39,537 nt of DNA from Microbacterium sp. (lineage in GTDB: Bacteria; Actinomycetota; Actinomycetes; Actinomycetales; Microbacteriaceae), in NCBI GenBank assembly GCA_002703245.1, contig NZTV01000095.1, forward strand, positions 1-39,537. Reading direction: 5' to 3'. Every line of letters begins with the position of its first letter. Positions within the stretch are counted from its first letter, which is position 1. Position numbers and translations under genes: made by a program. Positions 1 through 6,226 of this stretch are shown piece by piece. The notes beneath the pieces were generated by a model. The model made no database searches and was not told the DNA's origin. It was given only the letters and a program-made list of their open reading frames with translations.

Positions 1-58
1 CGACGTACATCTGGGCGCGCGCGCCGGCGCCGGCAAGGGCATAGCGGAGGTGGGTCAT
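1..58 (-). CDS. Gfo/Idh/MocA-type oxidoreductase, N-terminus only (cut by window edge)
   Basis: Nineteen codons are visible on the minus strand, reading MTHLRYALAGAGARAQMYV. The AGAGxRAxMY stretch matches the dinucleotide-binding start of Gfo/Idh/MocA NAD(P)-dependent sugar dehydrogenases. The ATG at 58 follows a GAGGAG ribosome site with 7 nt spacing, which fixes the start. Just upstream lies a LacI-type operator (71-84) identical in its core to the one in front of the LacI gene at 194-1195, so that repressor probably controls this gene. Substrate cannot be told from this fragment. Confidence 0.7.
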   Translation of the reverse strand, partial: MTHLRYALAGAGARAQMYV

Positions 59-70
59 CGAGGGCTCCTC

Positions 71-84
71 AGGAAACGTTTTCT
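71..84. promoter_or_regulatory. LacI-type operator AGGAAACGTTTTCT
   Basis: The core AAACGTTT (74-81) is a perfect palindrome with the central CG typical of LacI-family sites. It lies between a minus-strand TACGCT -10-like box (86-91) and the ribosome site of the oxidoreductase starting at 58, so bound repressor would cover the transcription start. The same AGGAAACGTTnTCTC word occurs at 1231-1245. Confidence 0.65.
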
Positions 85-193
85 CAGCGTATCACGCAGC
101 ACGTGTCCGGATCCGGCCGGTGCGGTCGCACGCCGTGGGGGGCGACTGACCTCGACGGGCGCCGGAGCGGTCTCCGCGAGACGGCGACCGGAC

Positions 194-1195
194 TCAGGCC
201 GGCGCGGGTCCGGTGCTCTCGCGAAGGGCGACCACGGGGAGGAGCCAGTCGGCCGTCGGCGGGGCCGAGGCGTCCGTCAGGGCTCTCTCCATGGCCTCCC
301 ATGCGCGGGCGCCGAGTTCGCGAGAGGGAACGGATGCGGTGGTCAGGGTGGGAGAGGTCCACCGTGAGAACGGGATGTCGTCGAAGCCCGCGACGGAGAT
401 GTCATCCGGGATGCGCATGCCATCGCGCCGGAGCACCCCCATCACGCCCATGGCGACCAGGTCGTTGTAGGCGAGCACGGCCGTGGCGCCGGAAGCGCGC
501 ACCTCACCTGCCACGCGGGCGCCGCTGTCGACGTCGACGCCGCAGGGGATCTCGGTGATCATCACGTCGGGATGCGCCGCGGCGAACGCCGCGAGGGCGG
601 CGGTCCGCGCCGCATTGGACGAGCTCCGCGGATTCCCGGAGAGGAAGACGAGTCTGCGATGACCGAGGCGGTGGAGGTGGTGCAGGATTTCGGAGAAGGC
701 CGAGCGATAGTCTGCGCCGACCACGGGGGCATCCGCTGTCGCGCGGTTGACCACGACGACCGGCGACAGCTCCCGCAGGCTCGAGGCGAGGGCGGCGTCG
801 TCCATGCGCGGGGCGCACAACACGACACCGTCGGTACGGCGCCGTGTCGCCCGGGCGAGCACCCGCTCTTCGTCGACCGTCTCGGCCGAGTCGGCCACGA
901 GCACGTGGTACCCGGCGGTGCCTGCCGCGCGACTGAGACCGCGGAGGATCTCTTGGAACGTCGGGTTGCCGAGGTCGGGGACCACGACGGCGATGGTCTG
1001 GGTGCGGCCGAGCACGAGGCTGCGTGCGAGTGGGCTTGCGGAGTAGTCGAGCTCGGCCGCCGCCGTGCGTACCCGCTCGGCCATCGCCGGGTCGACGGTG
1101 GCGTTGCCGTTCAGTACCCGCGACACCGTCGACAGCGAGACGTTCGCCTTCGCGGCGACATCGGCGATGGTCACCCGTTTCGGCGATCGCGACAT
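194..1195 (-). CDS. LacI-family transcriptional repressor
   Basis: 333-residue regulator. Residues 9-30 (TIADVAAKANVSLSTVSRVL) are the LacI helix-turn-helix, residues about 51-65 the hinge helix (SPLARSL carries the leucine that opens the central CG step), and the rest is a periplasmic-binding-protein-like sensor ending in the usual VAGFDDIPFSRWTSPTLTTA segment. An upstream in-frame ATG at 1228 exists, but the ATG at 1195 has AAAGGAG 6 nt before it and gives the standard N-terminus, so it is preferred. Its promoter region carries a LacI-type operator (1231-1244) matching the one before the oxidoreductase at 58, so autoregulation and control of that gene are inferred. Ligand unknown, presumably a sugar. 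Confidence 0.9.
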   Translation of the reverse strand: MSRSPKRVTIADVAAKANVSLSTVSRVLNGNATVDPAMAERVRTAAAELDYSASPLARSLVLGRTQTIAVVVPDLGNPTFQEILRGLSRAAGTAGYHVLVADSAETVDEERVLARATRRRTDGVVLCAPRMDDAALASSLRELSPVVVVNRATADAPVVGADYRSAFSEILHHLHRLGHRRLVFLSGNPRSSSNAARTAALAAFAAAHPDVMITEIPCGVDVDSGARVAGEVRASGATAVLAYNDLVAMGVMGVLRRDGMRIPDDISVAGFDDIPFSRWTSPTLTTASVPSRELGARAWEAMERALTDASAPPTADWLLPVVALRESTGPAPA

Positions 1196-1230
1196 CCGCA
1201 CTCCTTTCGCTCGCGCCACTCTATCCATCC

Positions 1231-1244
1231 AGGAAACGTTCTCT
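1231..1244. promoter_or_regulatory. LacI-type operator AGGAAACGTTCTCT
   Basis: Shares AGGAAACGTTnTCTC with the site at 71-84. It overlaps the spacer and -35 area of a minus-strand promoter whose -10 would be TAGAGT (1218-1223), directly upstream of the LacI gene at 194-1195. This is the pattern expected of autorepression. Confidence 0.65.
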
Positions 1245-1309
1245 CGCCAACGGCAACGTCTTCTGCGGTGAACAACACAGGAGACATGGGCGTCCGTGAC
1301 CCCGGAGAG

Positions 1310-1340
1310 GGAGATCCGCGCCGATGCGGCGCGGATCTCC
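1310..1340. repeat. Perfect 11-bp inverted repeat
   Basis: GGAGATCCGCG at 1310-1320 is the exact reverse complement of CGCGGATCTCC at 1330-1340, with a 9-nt loop. It sits between two same-strand LacI genes and partly overlaps one copy of the 17-bp repeat (1336-1352). It could be a transcript hairpin or a protein site; there is no U-tract. Confidence 0.6.
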
Positions 1341-1556
1341 TGTGTGGTTCACGGCGATCCCGCCTGGGCGCGGGCCGGGTCGGTGGGCCCGCACGGGCGG
1401 ACCGGGCGAGCGTGCGCCAGAGGGGCCGTGGAGGACACAGGGATTCGGCTCAGAACGTGCGGTTCGGCAGGGATTCGGCCGCGCTGTCCCGGAGATCTCC
1501 GGTGTTGTTCACGCGCCCGGACGTGAGGCGAGCTACCGGCCGGGCCGGGTGCGCGG

Positions 1557-2591
1557 TCAGACGCGGGGTGGGGTGCTGCCTCGGACGACGGGCTCCACGG
1601 GGAGGGCGGGCTGCTCGGGATCCCAGTCGTCGTCGGTCGTGGCGTGCAGCGCCCGGTAGCCCAGCTCGTCGAGCGGGACGTGCGCGGTGGTGAGCCCTGG
1701 CCGAATATCGCGCCCGGTGGCGATGTCGTCGAATCCGGCGACGGCGATGTCGGTGCCGACCTCGCGCCCCGCGTCGCGGACGGCCGACATCACGCCGATC
1801 GCGACGACGTCGCTGATACCGAAGATCACCGTTCCGGTCGGGACCTCGCCTGCCAGGAGCGTCTCGGTGGCGTCATAGCCTGCGTCGCGGGTGAAGCCGC
1901 ACCGTACGACGTCACGGATGCGCCCGCCATCGGCGGTGAAGCCCCGCGTGAAGCCGTCGATGCGATCGTCGGAGGTCTGGATCCCCTCGCGTGCCCCGAT
2001 GATGATCGCCTCGTCGTACCCGAGGTCGCGCAGACGTGTGGCGAGGGCCCTTGCGCCACCGACGTTGTCGACGGCGACCGAGCGGATGCCTGTGGGCGCC
2101 GGGCCGAGCATGACGACCTGACCGCCCATGCTCTGGAAGGCCTCCAACTCGGGGTCGAGGCCGACCGCGTCCGGGCCCGTGGTCCGGGATGCGGCGAGGA
2201 TGAGGCCGCGCGGGCGCTGGCCGCGGAGGGCCCGGACGAGCGACACCTCGCGTTGCGGGTCACGCTCGGTGATGGCGATGGTCACCACCAGGCCGGCTTC
2301 GTCGGCGCCGCGTGCGACGCCGGAGGCGAGCTGACCGAAGTACGGGTCGGCGATGTCGGCGACCAGGAGCGCGACGACGGCGGAGGTGCCGCGGGCGGTC
2401 GCCTGGGCGGAGAGGTTGGCCGTGTACCCGAGCTGGGCGGCGGCGGCTTCGACCTTGACGCGGTAGCTGTCGGCGACCTTGCGGGTCGATCCGTTCAGCA
2501 CACGGGACGCGGTCGCGAGCGACACCCCCGCCTCCCGTGCCACGTCGTGGAGAGTGGCCGCGCTGCGGGAGGACGAGGGTGTTCGGGTCAC
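1557..2591 (-). CDS. LacI-family transcriptional repressor, last gene of the DUF993 operon
   Basis: 344 residues. Residues 13-34 (TLHDVAREAGVSLATASRVL) form the LacI helix-turn-helix, followed by a sensor domain with the family signatures TVIFGISDVVAIGVMSA and VAGFDDIA. The GTG at 2591 has no clear ribosome site, but a TAGAAT box (2599-2604) lies 7 nt upstream with CTGACC (2622-2627) 17 nt further, so a leaderless internal promoter is likely, its -35 overlapping the end of the isomerase gene. The gene is 32 nt downstream of that gene, at the 3' end of the oxidoreductase-DUF993-isomerase set, which it probably represses through sites near 5993-6050. Its recognition helix (SLATASRVLNG) differs from that of the other two LacI proteins here. 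Confidence 0.9.
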   Translation of the reverse strand: MTRTPSSSRSAATLHDVAREAGVSLATASRVLNGSTRKVADSYRVKVEAAAAQLGYTANLSAQATARGTSAVVALLVADIADPYFGQLASGVARGADEAGLVVTIAITERDPQREVSLVRALRGQRPRGLILAASRTTGPDAVGLDPELEAFQSMGGQVVMLGPAPTGIRSVAVDNVGGARALATRLRDLGYDEAIIIGAREGIQTSDDRIDGFTRGFTADGGRIRDVVRCGFTRDAGYDATETLLAGEVPTGTVIFGISDVVAIGVMSAVRDAGREVGTDIAVAGFDDIATGRDIRPGLTTAHVPLDELGYRALHATTDDDWDPEQPALPVEPVVRGSTPPRV

Positions 2592-2598
2592 GTGCGTG

Positions 2599-2627
2599 AT
2601 TCTAGGGCTTCACCCGGTGCGGGTCAG
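2599..2627 (-). promoter_or_regulatory. Internal leaderless promoter for the LacI gene
   Basis: Minus-strand CTGACC (2622-2627), 17-nt spacer, TAGAAT (2599-2604), then 7 nt to the GTG start at 2591. The -10 is one base from consensus and the start-codon distance fits leaderless actinobacterial mRNAs. Confidence 0.5.
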
Positions 2628-3490
2628 GCGGGAAGGTGCGGGGAGATGGCGGCGGTGAACGCCGCGGATGTGCGCCGGACCGCTTCGTGCGGGTCGGTGG
2701 CCCACACGTCGGCGTTGAAGATCTCCACCTCGATGTCGCCGGTGTATCCGGCGTCGACGATGGCGCGGGTCATCGGTCCGAAGTCGATGACTCCCTCTCC
2801 CGGGTAGTGCCTACTGAGGAGCACGTCGGCCGGCAGTGGTGTCTTCCAGTCGCACACCTGGTAGGTGGCGATGCGCCCCTCGCGTCCGGCGCGTTCGATC
2901 TGTGGCAGGACCTCGGGGTCCCACCAGATGTGGAAGGTGTCGACCGTGACGCCGACGACGGACGGGTCGAAGTCGTGCGCGATCTCGAGCGCCTGTCCGA
3001 GGGTCGAGACGACGCATCGGTCGGATGCGTACATCGGATGCAGGGGTTCGATCGCGAGGGTGACCCCGGCCTCGGCGGCGTACGGGGCCAGTTCGCCGAT
3101 GGCGTCGCGGACGCGTTCGCGGGCGCCGATGACGTCGCGCGAGCCGTCGGGGAGGCCGCCGGCGACGAGGACGAGGATCGCGGTGGATCCGTCGGCTCCG
3201 GCGGCGGCGAGGGTCGCCGCCTCGTCGATGGCGACCTTGTTGTCGTCGATGGACGCCCGTCGCGCCGGGCCCTCCGGCATCGTGAAGAAGCCCGAGCGGC
3301 AGTGGGTGGTGAACCGCAGGCCGGAGTCGGCGAGCATCGTCGCGGCGGTCGCGAGGCCGACCTCCTGCACGGGCTCGCGCCACAGACCGATCGCGGGGAT
3401 CCCCGCGGCCGAGGTGGCCGCCAGTGCGGTCGCGAGGTCGGCGTGTTTGATCGTCCCCTGGTTGATCGACAGGCGACGGTCGACGCTCAC
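2624..3490 (-). CDS. Sugar phosphate isomerase/epimerase family TIM-barrel protein
   Basis: 288 residues of the xylose-isomerase-like/AP-endonuclease-2 TIM-barrel fold. Likely metal ligands are E148 (in LAIEPLHPM), D184 and H187 (in VTVDTFHIWWD) and E256 (in IEVEIFNAD); RHYPGEGVIDF is the usual loop before the last strands. Such proteins isomerise or epimerise keto-sugars or inositol derivatives. GTG start at 3490 overlaps the stop of the DUF993 gene by four bases (GTGA), indicating translational coupling. With the upstream aldolase-like and dehydrogenase genes it probably forms a short cytoplasmic route for one sugar or polyol. The exact substrate cannot be read from sequence. Confidence 0.85.
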   Translation of the reverse strand: MSVDRRLSINQGTIKHADLATALAATSAAGIPAIGLWREPVQEVGLATAATMLADSGLRFTTHCRSGFFTMPEGPARRASIDDNKVAIDEAATLAAAGADGSTAILVLVAGGLPDGSRDVIGARERVRDAIGELAPYAAEAGVTLAIEPLHPMYASDRCVVSTLGQALEIAHDFDPSVVGVTVDTFHIWWDPEVLPQIERAGREGRIATYQVCDWKTPLPADVLLSRHYPGEGVIDFGPMTRAIVDAGYTGDIEVEIFNADVWATDPHEAVRRTSAAFTAAISPHLPA

Positions 3491-4728
3491 GAGATCACCC
3501 CGGGGACATCGAGGCCGTTCAGGCGCAGCATCCCGTGCCAGCGGATCGCGGCCAGTTCGGGCCGCTCGAGGGCACCGGAGGCGTTGGCCAGCTCGACGAT
3601 GCGCGACAGGTGGGGCAGGCTGCGCGCCGAGTGCAAGCCACCGACCATCTGGAAGGCCGGCTGATGGCCGTTCAACCAGGACAGGAATGCGACGCCGGTC
3701 TTGTAGTAGAAGGTGGGGGCGGCGAACACCTGTCGGCTGAGCTCTTCGGTGGGCTCCAGGATCTCGAGGTAGCGAGAGCTATCCCCCGCGTCGAGGGCCT
3801 GGATCGCGGCCGAGGCGACCGGGGTGATCGCGGCGAAGGCGCCGAGCAGGGCGTCGGAGTGCTGTCGGGGCGAGGATGGGGCGCGTTCGGGCTGACGCGC
3901 TTCCGGCACGTCGGCACCTCCGATGAGGCCGACGTAGTTGAAGTCGTCGCCGGTGAACATCCGGACGCGCTCCGGCAGGCGTTCGCGCACCGAGACCTCG
4001 GAGGCGGCGTCGAGGAGGCTCATCTTCACGCCGGCGACCTTGTCGGTGTTCTCGCCGATGATCTGCAGCAGCACCTCGGACGCCTCGCGCCAGTCCGGCG
4101 AACCGCTTGTACTGAGCTTGGTCGAAGTGAAGTATCCCTCGAGGGTCGGGTCGAACGCCGTGCCCAGCCAGTGCAGGACGACGGGGCCCTGCGCGGAGCC
4201 GAGCACCTCGCGGTAGACACGCCGGTAGTCCTCGGCCGAGGACGCGGCGCGCGCCAGGTGACGAGAGGCCATGAGGACGGGCCCGGCGCCCTGCTCCTCG
4301 GTGAAGGCGAGTTGCGATCGGTAGGCGTCGATGACCTGGTCGAGGGAGATGTGCTCGTCCTCGATGTGGTCGGTGTTGACGCCGACGACGACCGAGCCGC
4401 CTTCTTCGCGTGCCGTCTGGGCGGTGCGGGAGATCAGTTCGCGCACCGCGGCGGCGTCGAGGCCCATGTTCCGCTGCGCGGTGTCCATGGCGTCGGCGAC
4501 GCCGAGCCCCCAGGAGTAGACCGCGCGGCGAAAGGCGAGAGTCGCATCCCAGTCGATCTCGGCCGGTCGGCCGGGGGTGTTGTCCGCGGCGACCTTCGGG
4601 ACCACATGTGCGGCGGCATAGGCGACGCGGCTGCGCAGAGGTGCGGTGGGCTTGGTGAATCCGGATGCCTCGCGCAGGGCGACCTGGGAGGTCGCCCCGG
4701 CGGGGTCGAGCAGGGTGAGGTGGGGCAT
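3487..4728 (-). CDS. DUF993 / dihydrodipicolinate-synthase-like aldolase
   Basis: 413 residues from the ATG at 4728; an ORF extends further upstream but would overlap the oxidoreductase, and this start lies 5 nt after that gene's stop. The sequence resembles DUF993 proteins, a DapA-like TIM-barrel group found with inositol/sugar catabolic genes. K235 in DKVAGVKMSLLDA is placed like the Schiff-base lysine of the DapA family, suggesting a pyruvate- or aldehyde-type lyase, though DUF993 chemistry is not established. Two stretches look like insertions: residues 201-210 (TSTKLSTSGS), whose DNA resembles a REP-like word (4103-4129), and residues about 272-290, rich in Pro/Arg. Start and family are solid; function is inferred. 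Confidence 0.75.
   Translation of the reverse strand: MPHLTLLDPAGATSQVALREASGFTKPTAPLRSRVAYAAAHVVPKVAADNTPGRPAEIDWDATLAFRRAVYSWGLGVADAMDTAQRNMGLDAAAVRELISRTAQTAREEGGSVVVGVNTDHIEDEHISLDQVIDAYRSQLAFTEEQGAGPVLMASRHLARAASSAEDYRRVYREVLGSAQGPVVLHWLGTAFDPTLEGYFTSTKLSTSGSPDWREASEVLLQIIGENTDKVAGVKMSLLDAASEVSVRERLPERVRMFTGDDFNYVGLIGGADVPEARQPERAPSSPRQHSDALLGAFAAITPVASAAIQALDAGDSSRYLEILEPTEELSRQVFAAPTFYYKTGVAFLSWLNGHQPAFQMVGGLHSARSLPHLSRIVELANASGALERPELAAIRWHGMLRLNGLDVPGVIS
4103..4129. repeat. REP-like TTCGACCAAGCTCAGTAC word inside a gene
   Basis: Read on the minus strand, the segment contains CTTCGACCAAGCTCAGTAC, close to the CTTCGACAAGCTCAG repeat common in many high-G+C genomes but with one extra C. 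Here it encodes residues around 201-208 of the DUF993 protein and keeps the frame. Confidence 0.45.
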
Positions 4729-4733
4729 GCGGG

Positions 4734-5930
4734 TCAGTCCAGGCTCAGGGTGGGCAGCTCGATCTTGCGGCCTTCGCGGCTGGATTCCAGACCCGCCTCG
4801 GCCAGAAGAACGCCGCGGGCGCCGGAGAGCAGATCGAATTCGTAGTCGGTGCCCTCGACATAGGAGGTGAGGAACTCCTCCCACTGCTGGCGGAAGCCGT
4901 TCTGGAAGACGTCGTTGGTCGGGACCTCGGCCCAGTCGGCGTCGTAGTCGTGGTCGTCGGCCAGGTCGGGGTTCCAGACCGGCTTCGGCGTCGCGTTGCG
5001 GTGCTGGATCTTCGCACCGAACAGCCCGACGACGGCCGAACCGTGGGTGCCGTCGACGTGGAACTCAACGAGCTCGTCCCGGTTGACCCGAACGGTCCAG
5101 GAGGAGTTGATCTGGGCGACGATGTCGCCGTCGAGCTCGAAGATCCCGTAGGCGGCGTCCTCGGCGGTCGCCGTGTAGTGCTCGCCATTCTCGTCCCAGC
5201 GGTCGGCGATGTGCACCGCCGCCTGGGCGTACACGCTCTTGACCTCGCCGAACAGGTTCTCCATGACGTAGTTCCAGTGGGGGAACATGTCGACGATGAT
5301 GCCGCCGCCGTCTTCGGCGCGGTAGTTCCAGCTGGGGCGCTGCGCGGGCTGCCAGTCGCCTTCGAAGACCCAGTATCCGAATTCGCCGCGCACCGAAAGG
5401 ATGCGGCCGAAGAAGCCGGAGTCGATGAGGCGCTTGAGCTTCTGCAGGCCCGGAAGGTAGAGCTTGTCGTGCACGACGCCGGTCTTCACGCCGGCCTCGC
5501 GGGCGAGTTTGGCGAGCTCGAGGGCTTCGGCGGCCGTCTCTGCGGTCGGCTTCTCGGTGTAGATCGTCTTGCCGGCCGCGATCGCCTTGCGGAGGGCTGC
5601 CGAGCGGGCCTTGGTGACGAGGAAGTCGGCATAGATCTCCCACCGCGGGTCGGCGAGCGCGGCGTCGAGGTCGGTGGTGTAGTCGTCGATGTCGTGCTTG
5701 GCGGCGAGATCGGCGAGCTTCGCCTCGCTGCGGCCGACCAGCAGCGGCCTGACGGTAACCTTCGTGCCGTCGGGCAGGACGATGCCGCCCTGGTCGCGGA
5801 TCGCGAGGATCGACCGCACGAGGTGCTGGCGGTAACCCATGCGTCCGGAGACGCCGTTCATGATGATGCCGATCTCGCGGACGGCGGGGCGTGCCTCGGC
5901 CGCGGCCGGGGCGATCGTGGTGTCGGTCAT
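4734..5930 (-). CDS. Gfo/Idh/MocA-family NAD(P)-dependent oxidoreductase
   Basis: 398 residues. The N-terminal Rossmann part begins at EIGIIMNGVSGRMGYRQHL (19-37), an unusual glycine motif that is shared with a subset of this family; EKP at 126-128 is the conserved active-site turn. The C-terminal half has the alpha/beta substrate domain with GEFGYWVFEGDWQPAQRPSW and DMFPHWNYVMENLFG. Predicted role: oxidation of a cyclic polyol or sugar hydroxyl to a ketone. ATG at 5930 has AAGGA 7 nt upstream. First gene of a four-gene operon with the DUF993 protein, TIM-barrel isomerase and LacI repressor. Two LacI-type sites lie upstream (5993-6010, 6036-6050). Confidence 0.88.
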   Translation of the reverse strand: MTDTTIAPAAAEARPAVREIGIIMNGVSGRMGYRQHLVRSILAIRDQGGIVLPDGTKVTVRPLLVGRSEAKLADLAAKHDIDDYTTDLDAALADPRWEIYADFLVTKARSAALRKAIAAGKTIYTEKPTAETAAEALELAKLAREAGVKTGVVHDKLYLPGLQKLKRLIDSGFFGRILSVRGEFGYWVFEGDWQPAQRPSWNYRAEDGGGIIVDMFPHWNYVMENLFGEVKSVYAQAAVHIADRWDENGEHYTATAEDAAYGIFELDGDIVAQINSSWTVRVNRDELVEFHVDGTHGSAVVGLFGAKIQHRNATPKPVWNPDLADDHDYDADWAEVPTNDVFQNGFRQQWEEFLTSYVEGTDYEFDLLSGARGVLLAEAGLESSREGRKIELPTLSLD

Positions 5931-5992
5931 TCGGTCCTTCTCTCGTGGATCCCGTCGACGACGCGGTCGCGGGGAAGTCGGGGACCCCGGAT

Positions 5993-6010
5993 GGGGTAAA
6001 CGCTTTCCCC
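5993..6010. promoter_or_regulatory. LacI-type operator GGGGTAAACGCTTTCCCC
   Basis: An 18-bp imperfect palindrome around a central CG, 63 nt upstream of the oxidoreductase start at 5930. It is the best candidate site for the LacI repressor encoded at the end of the same operon (1557-2591). Confidence 0.6.
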
Positions 6011-6035
6011 AGTGTGCCACGGCGCGGTGCCGCCG

Positions 6036-6050
6036 CGCAAGCGCTTTCCC
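6036..6050. promoter_or_regulatory. Second LacI-type operator candidate GCAAGCGCTTTCCC
   Basis: Core AAGCGCTT (6039-6046) is a perfect palindrome; the right half CGCTTTCCC repeats that of the site at 5993-6010, centre-to-centre about 40 bp. Two spaced sites would suit cooperative binding by LacI dimers. Confidence 0.5.
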
Positions 6051-6073
6051 GGCCCGCACCCGACACGCTGCCT

Positions 6074-6099
6074 CCACGACGTCATTCCACGACGTCATT
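6074..6099. repeat. Perfect 2 x 13-bp tandem repeat
   Basis: CCACGACGTCATT occurs at 6074-6086 and again, without gap, at 6087-6099. The second copy ends 3 bp before the 60-nt element at 6103. Confidence 0.75.
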
Positions 6100-6102
6100 C
6101 CG

Positions 6103-6162
6103 CTCCGCAGTCGTGTTCTGCGGGTGCGTGGCCGCCTCAGTCCGCACATGATGACTGCGGAG
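6103..6162. repeat. 60-nt element with terminal inverted repeats, copy A
   Basis: Starts CTCCGCAGTC and ends with its exact reverse complement GACTGCGGAG. Two other copies of exactly the same length occur at 35735-35794 and 35817-35876 with the same orientation, judged by the internal TGyGGGyGCG block. Lies 64 nt past the GH51 stop codon. It may be a REPIN-like or MITE-like repeat or a transcript-end structure. Confidence 0.8.
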
Positions 6163-6226
6163 CGGGACAGCCCGCGGCTGGTGACGGCGGAGGTGGCCTG
6201 CTGGCGAGGATGTGTGTCTGCGACGC

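Larger units (their letters stand above)
1196..1556. other. 361-bp intergenic region with dispersed repeats and a hairpin
   Basis: No coding signal. It holds the operator at 1231-1244, a perfect 11-bp inverted repeat (1310-1320 with 1330-1340, loop 9 nt), three copies of a 17-bp word (TCTCCkGTGTkGTTCAC at 1268-1284 inverted, 1336-1352 and 1496-1512 direct), and a 12-bp direct repeat CAGGGATTCGGC (1438-1449 and 1468-1479). No T-run follows the hairpin, so an intrinsic terminator is not obvious. Confidence 0.6.
5931..6226. other. Intergenic region with operators, tandem 13-mer and 60-nt element
   Basis: Between the GH51 gene end and the oxidoreductase start. From right to left it holds a 60-nt element with terminal inverted repeats (6103-6162), a perfect tandem 13-mer (6074-6099) and two LacI-type operator candidates (5993-6010, 6036-6050). 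No further gene is seen. Confidence 0.65.
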
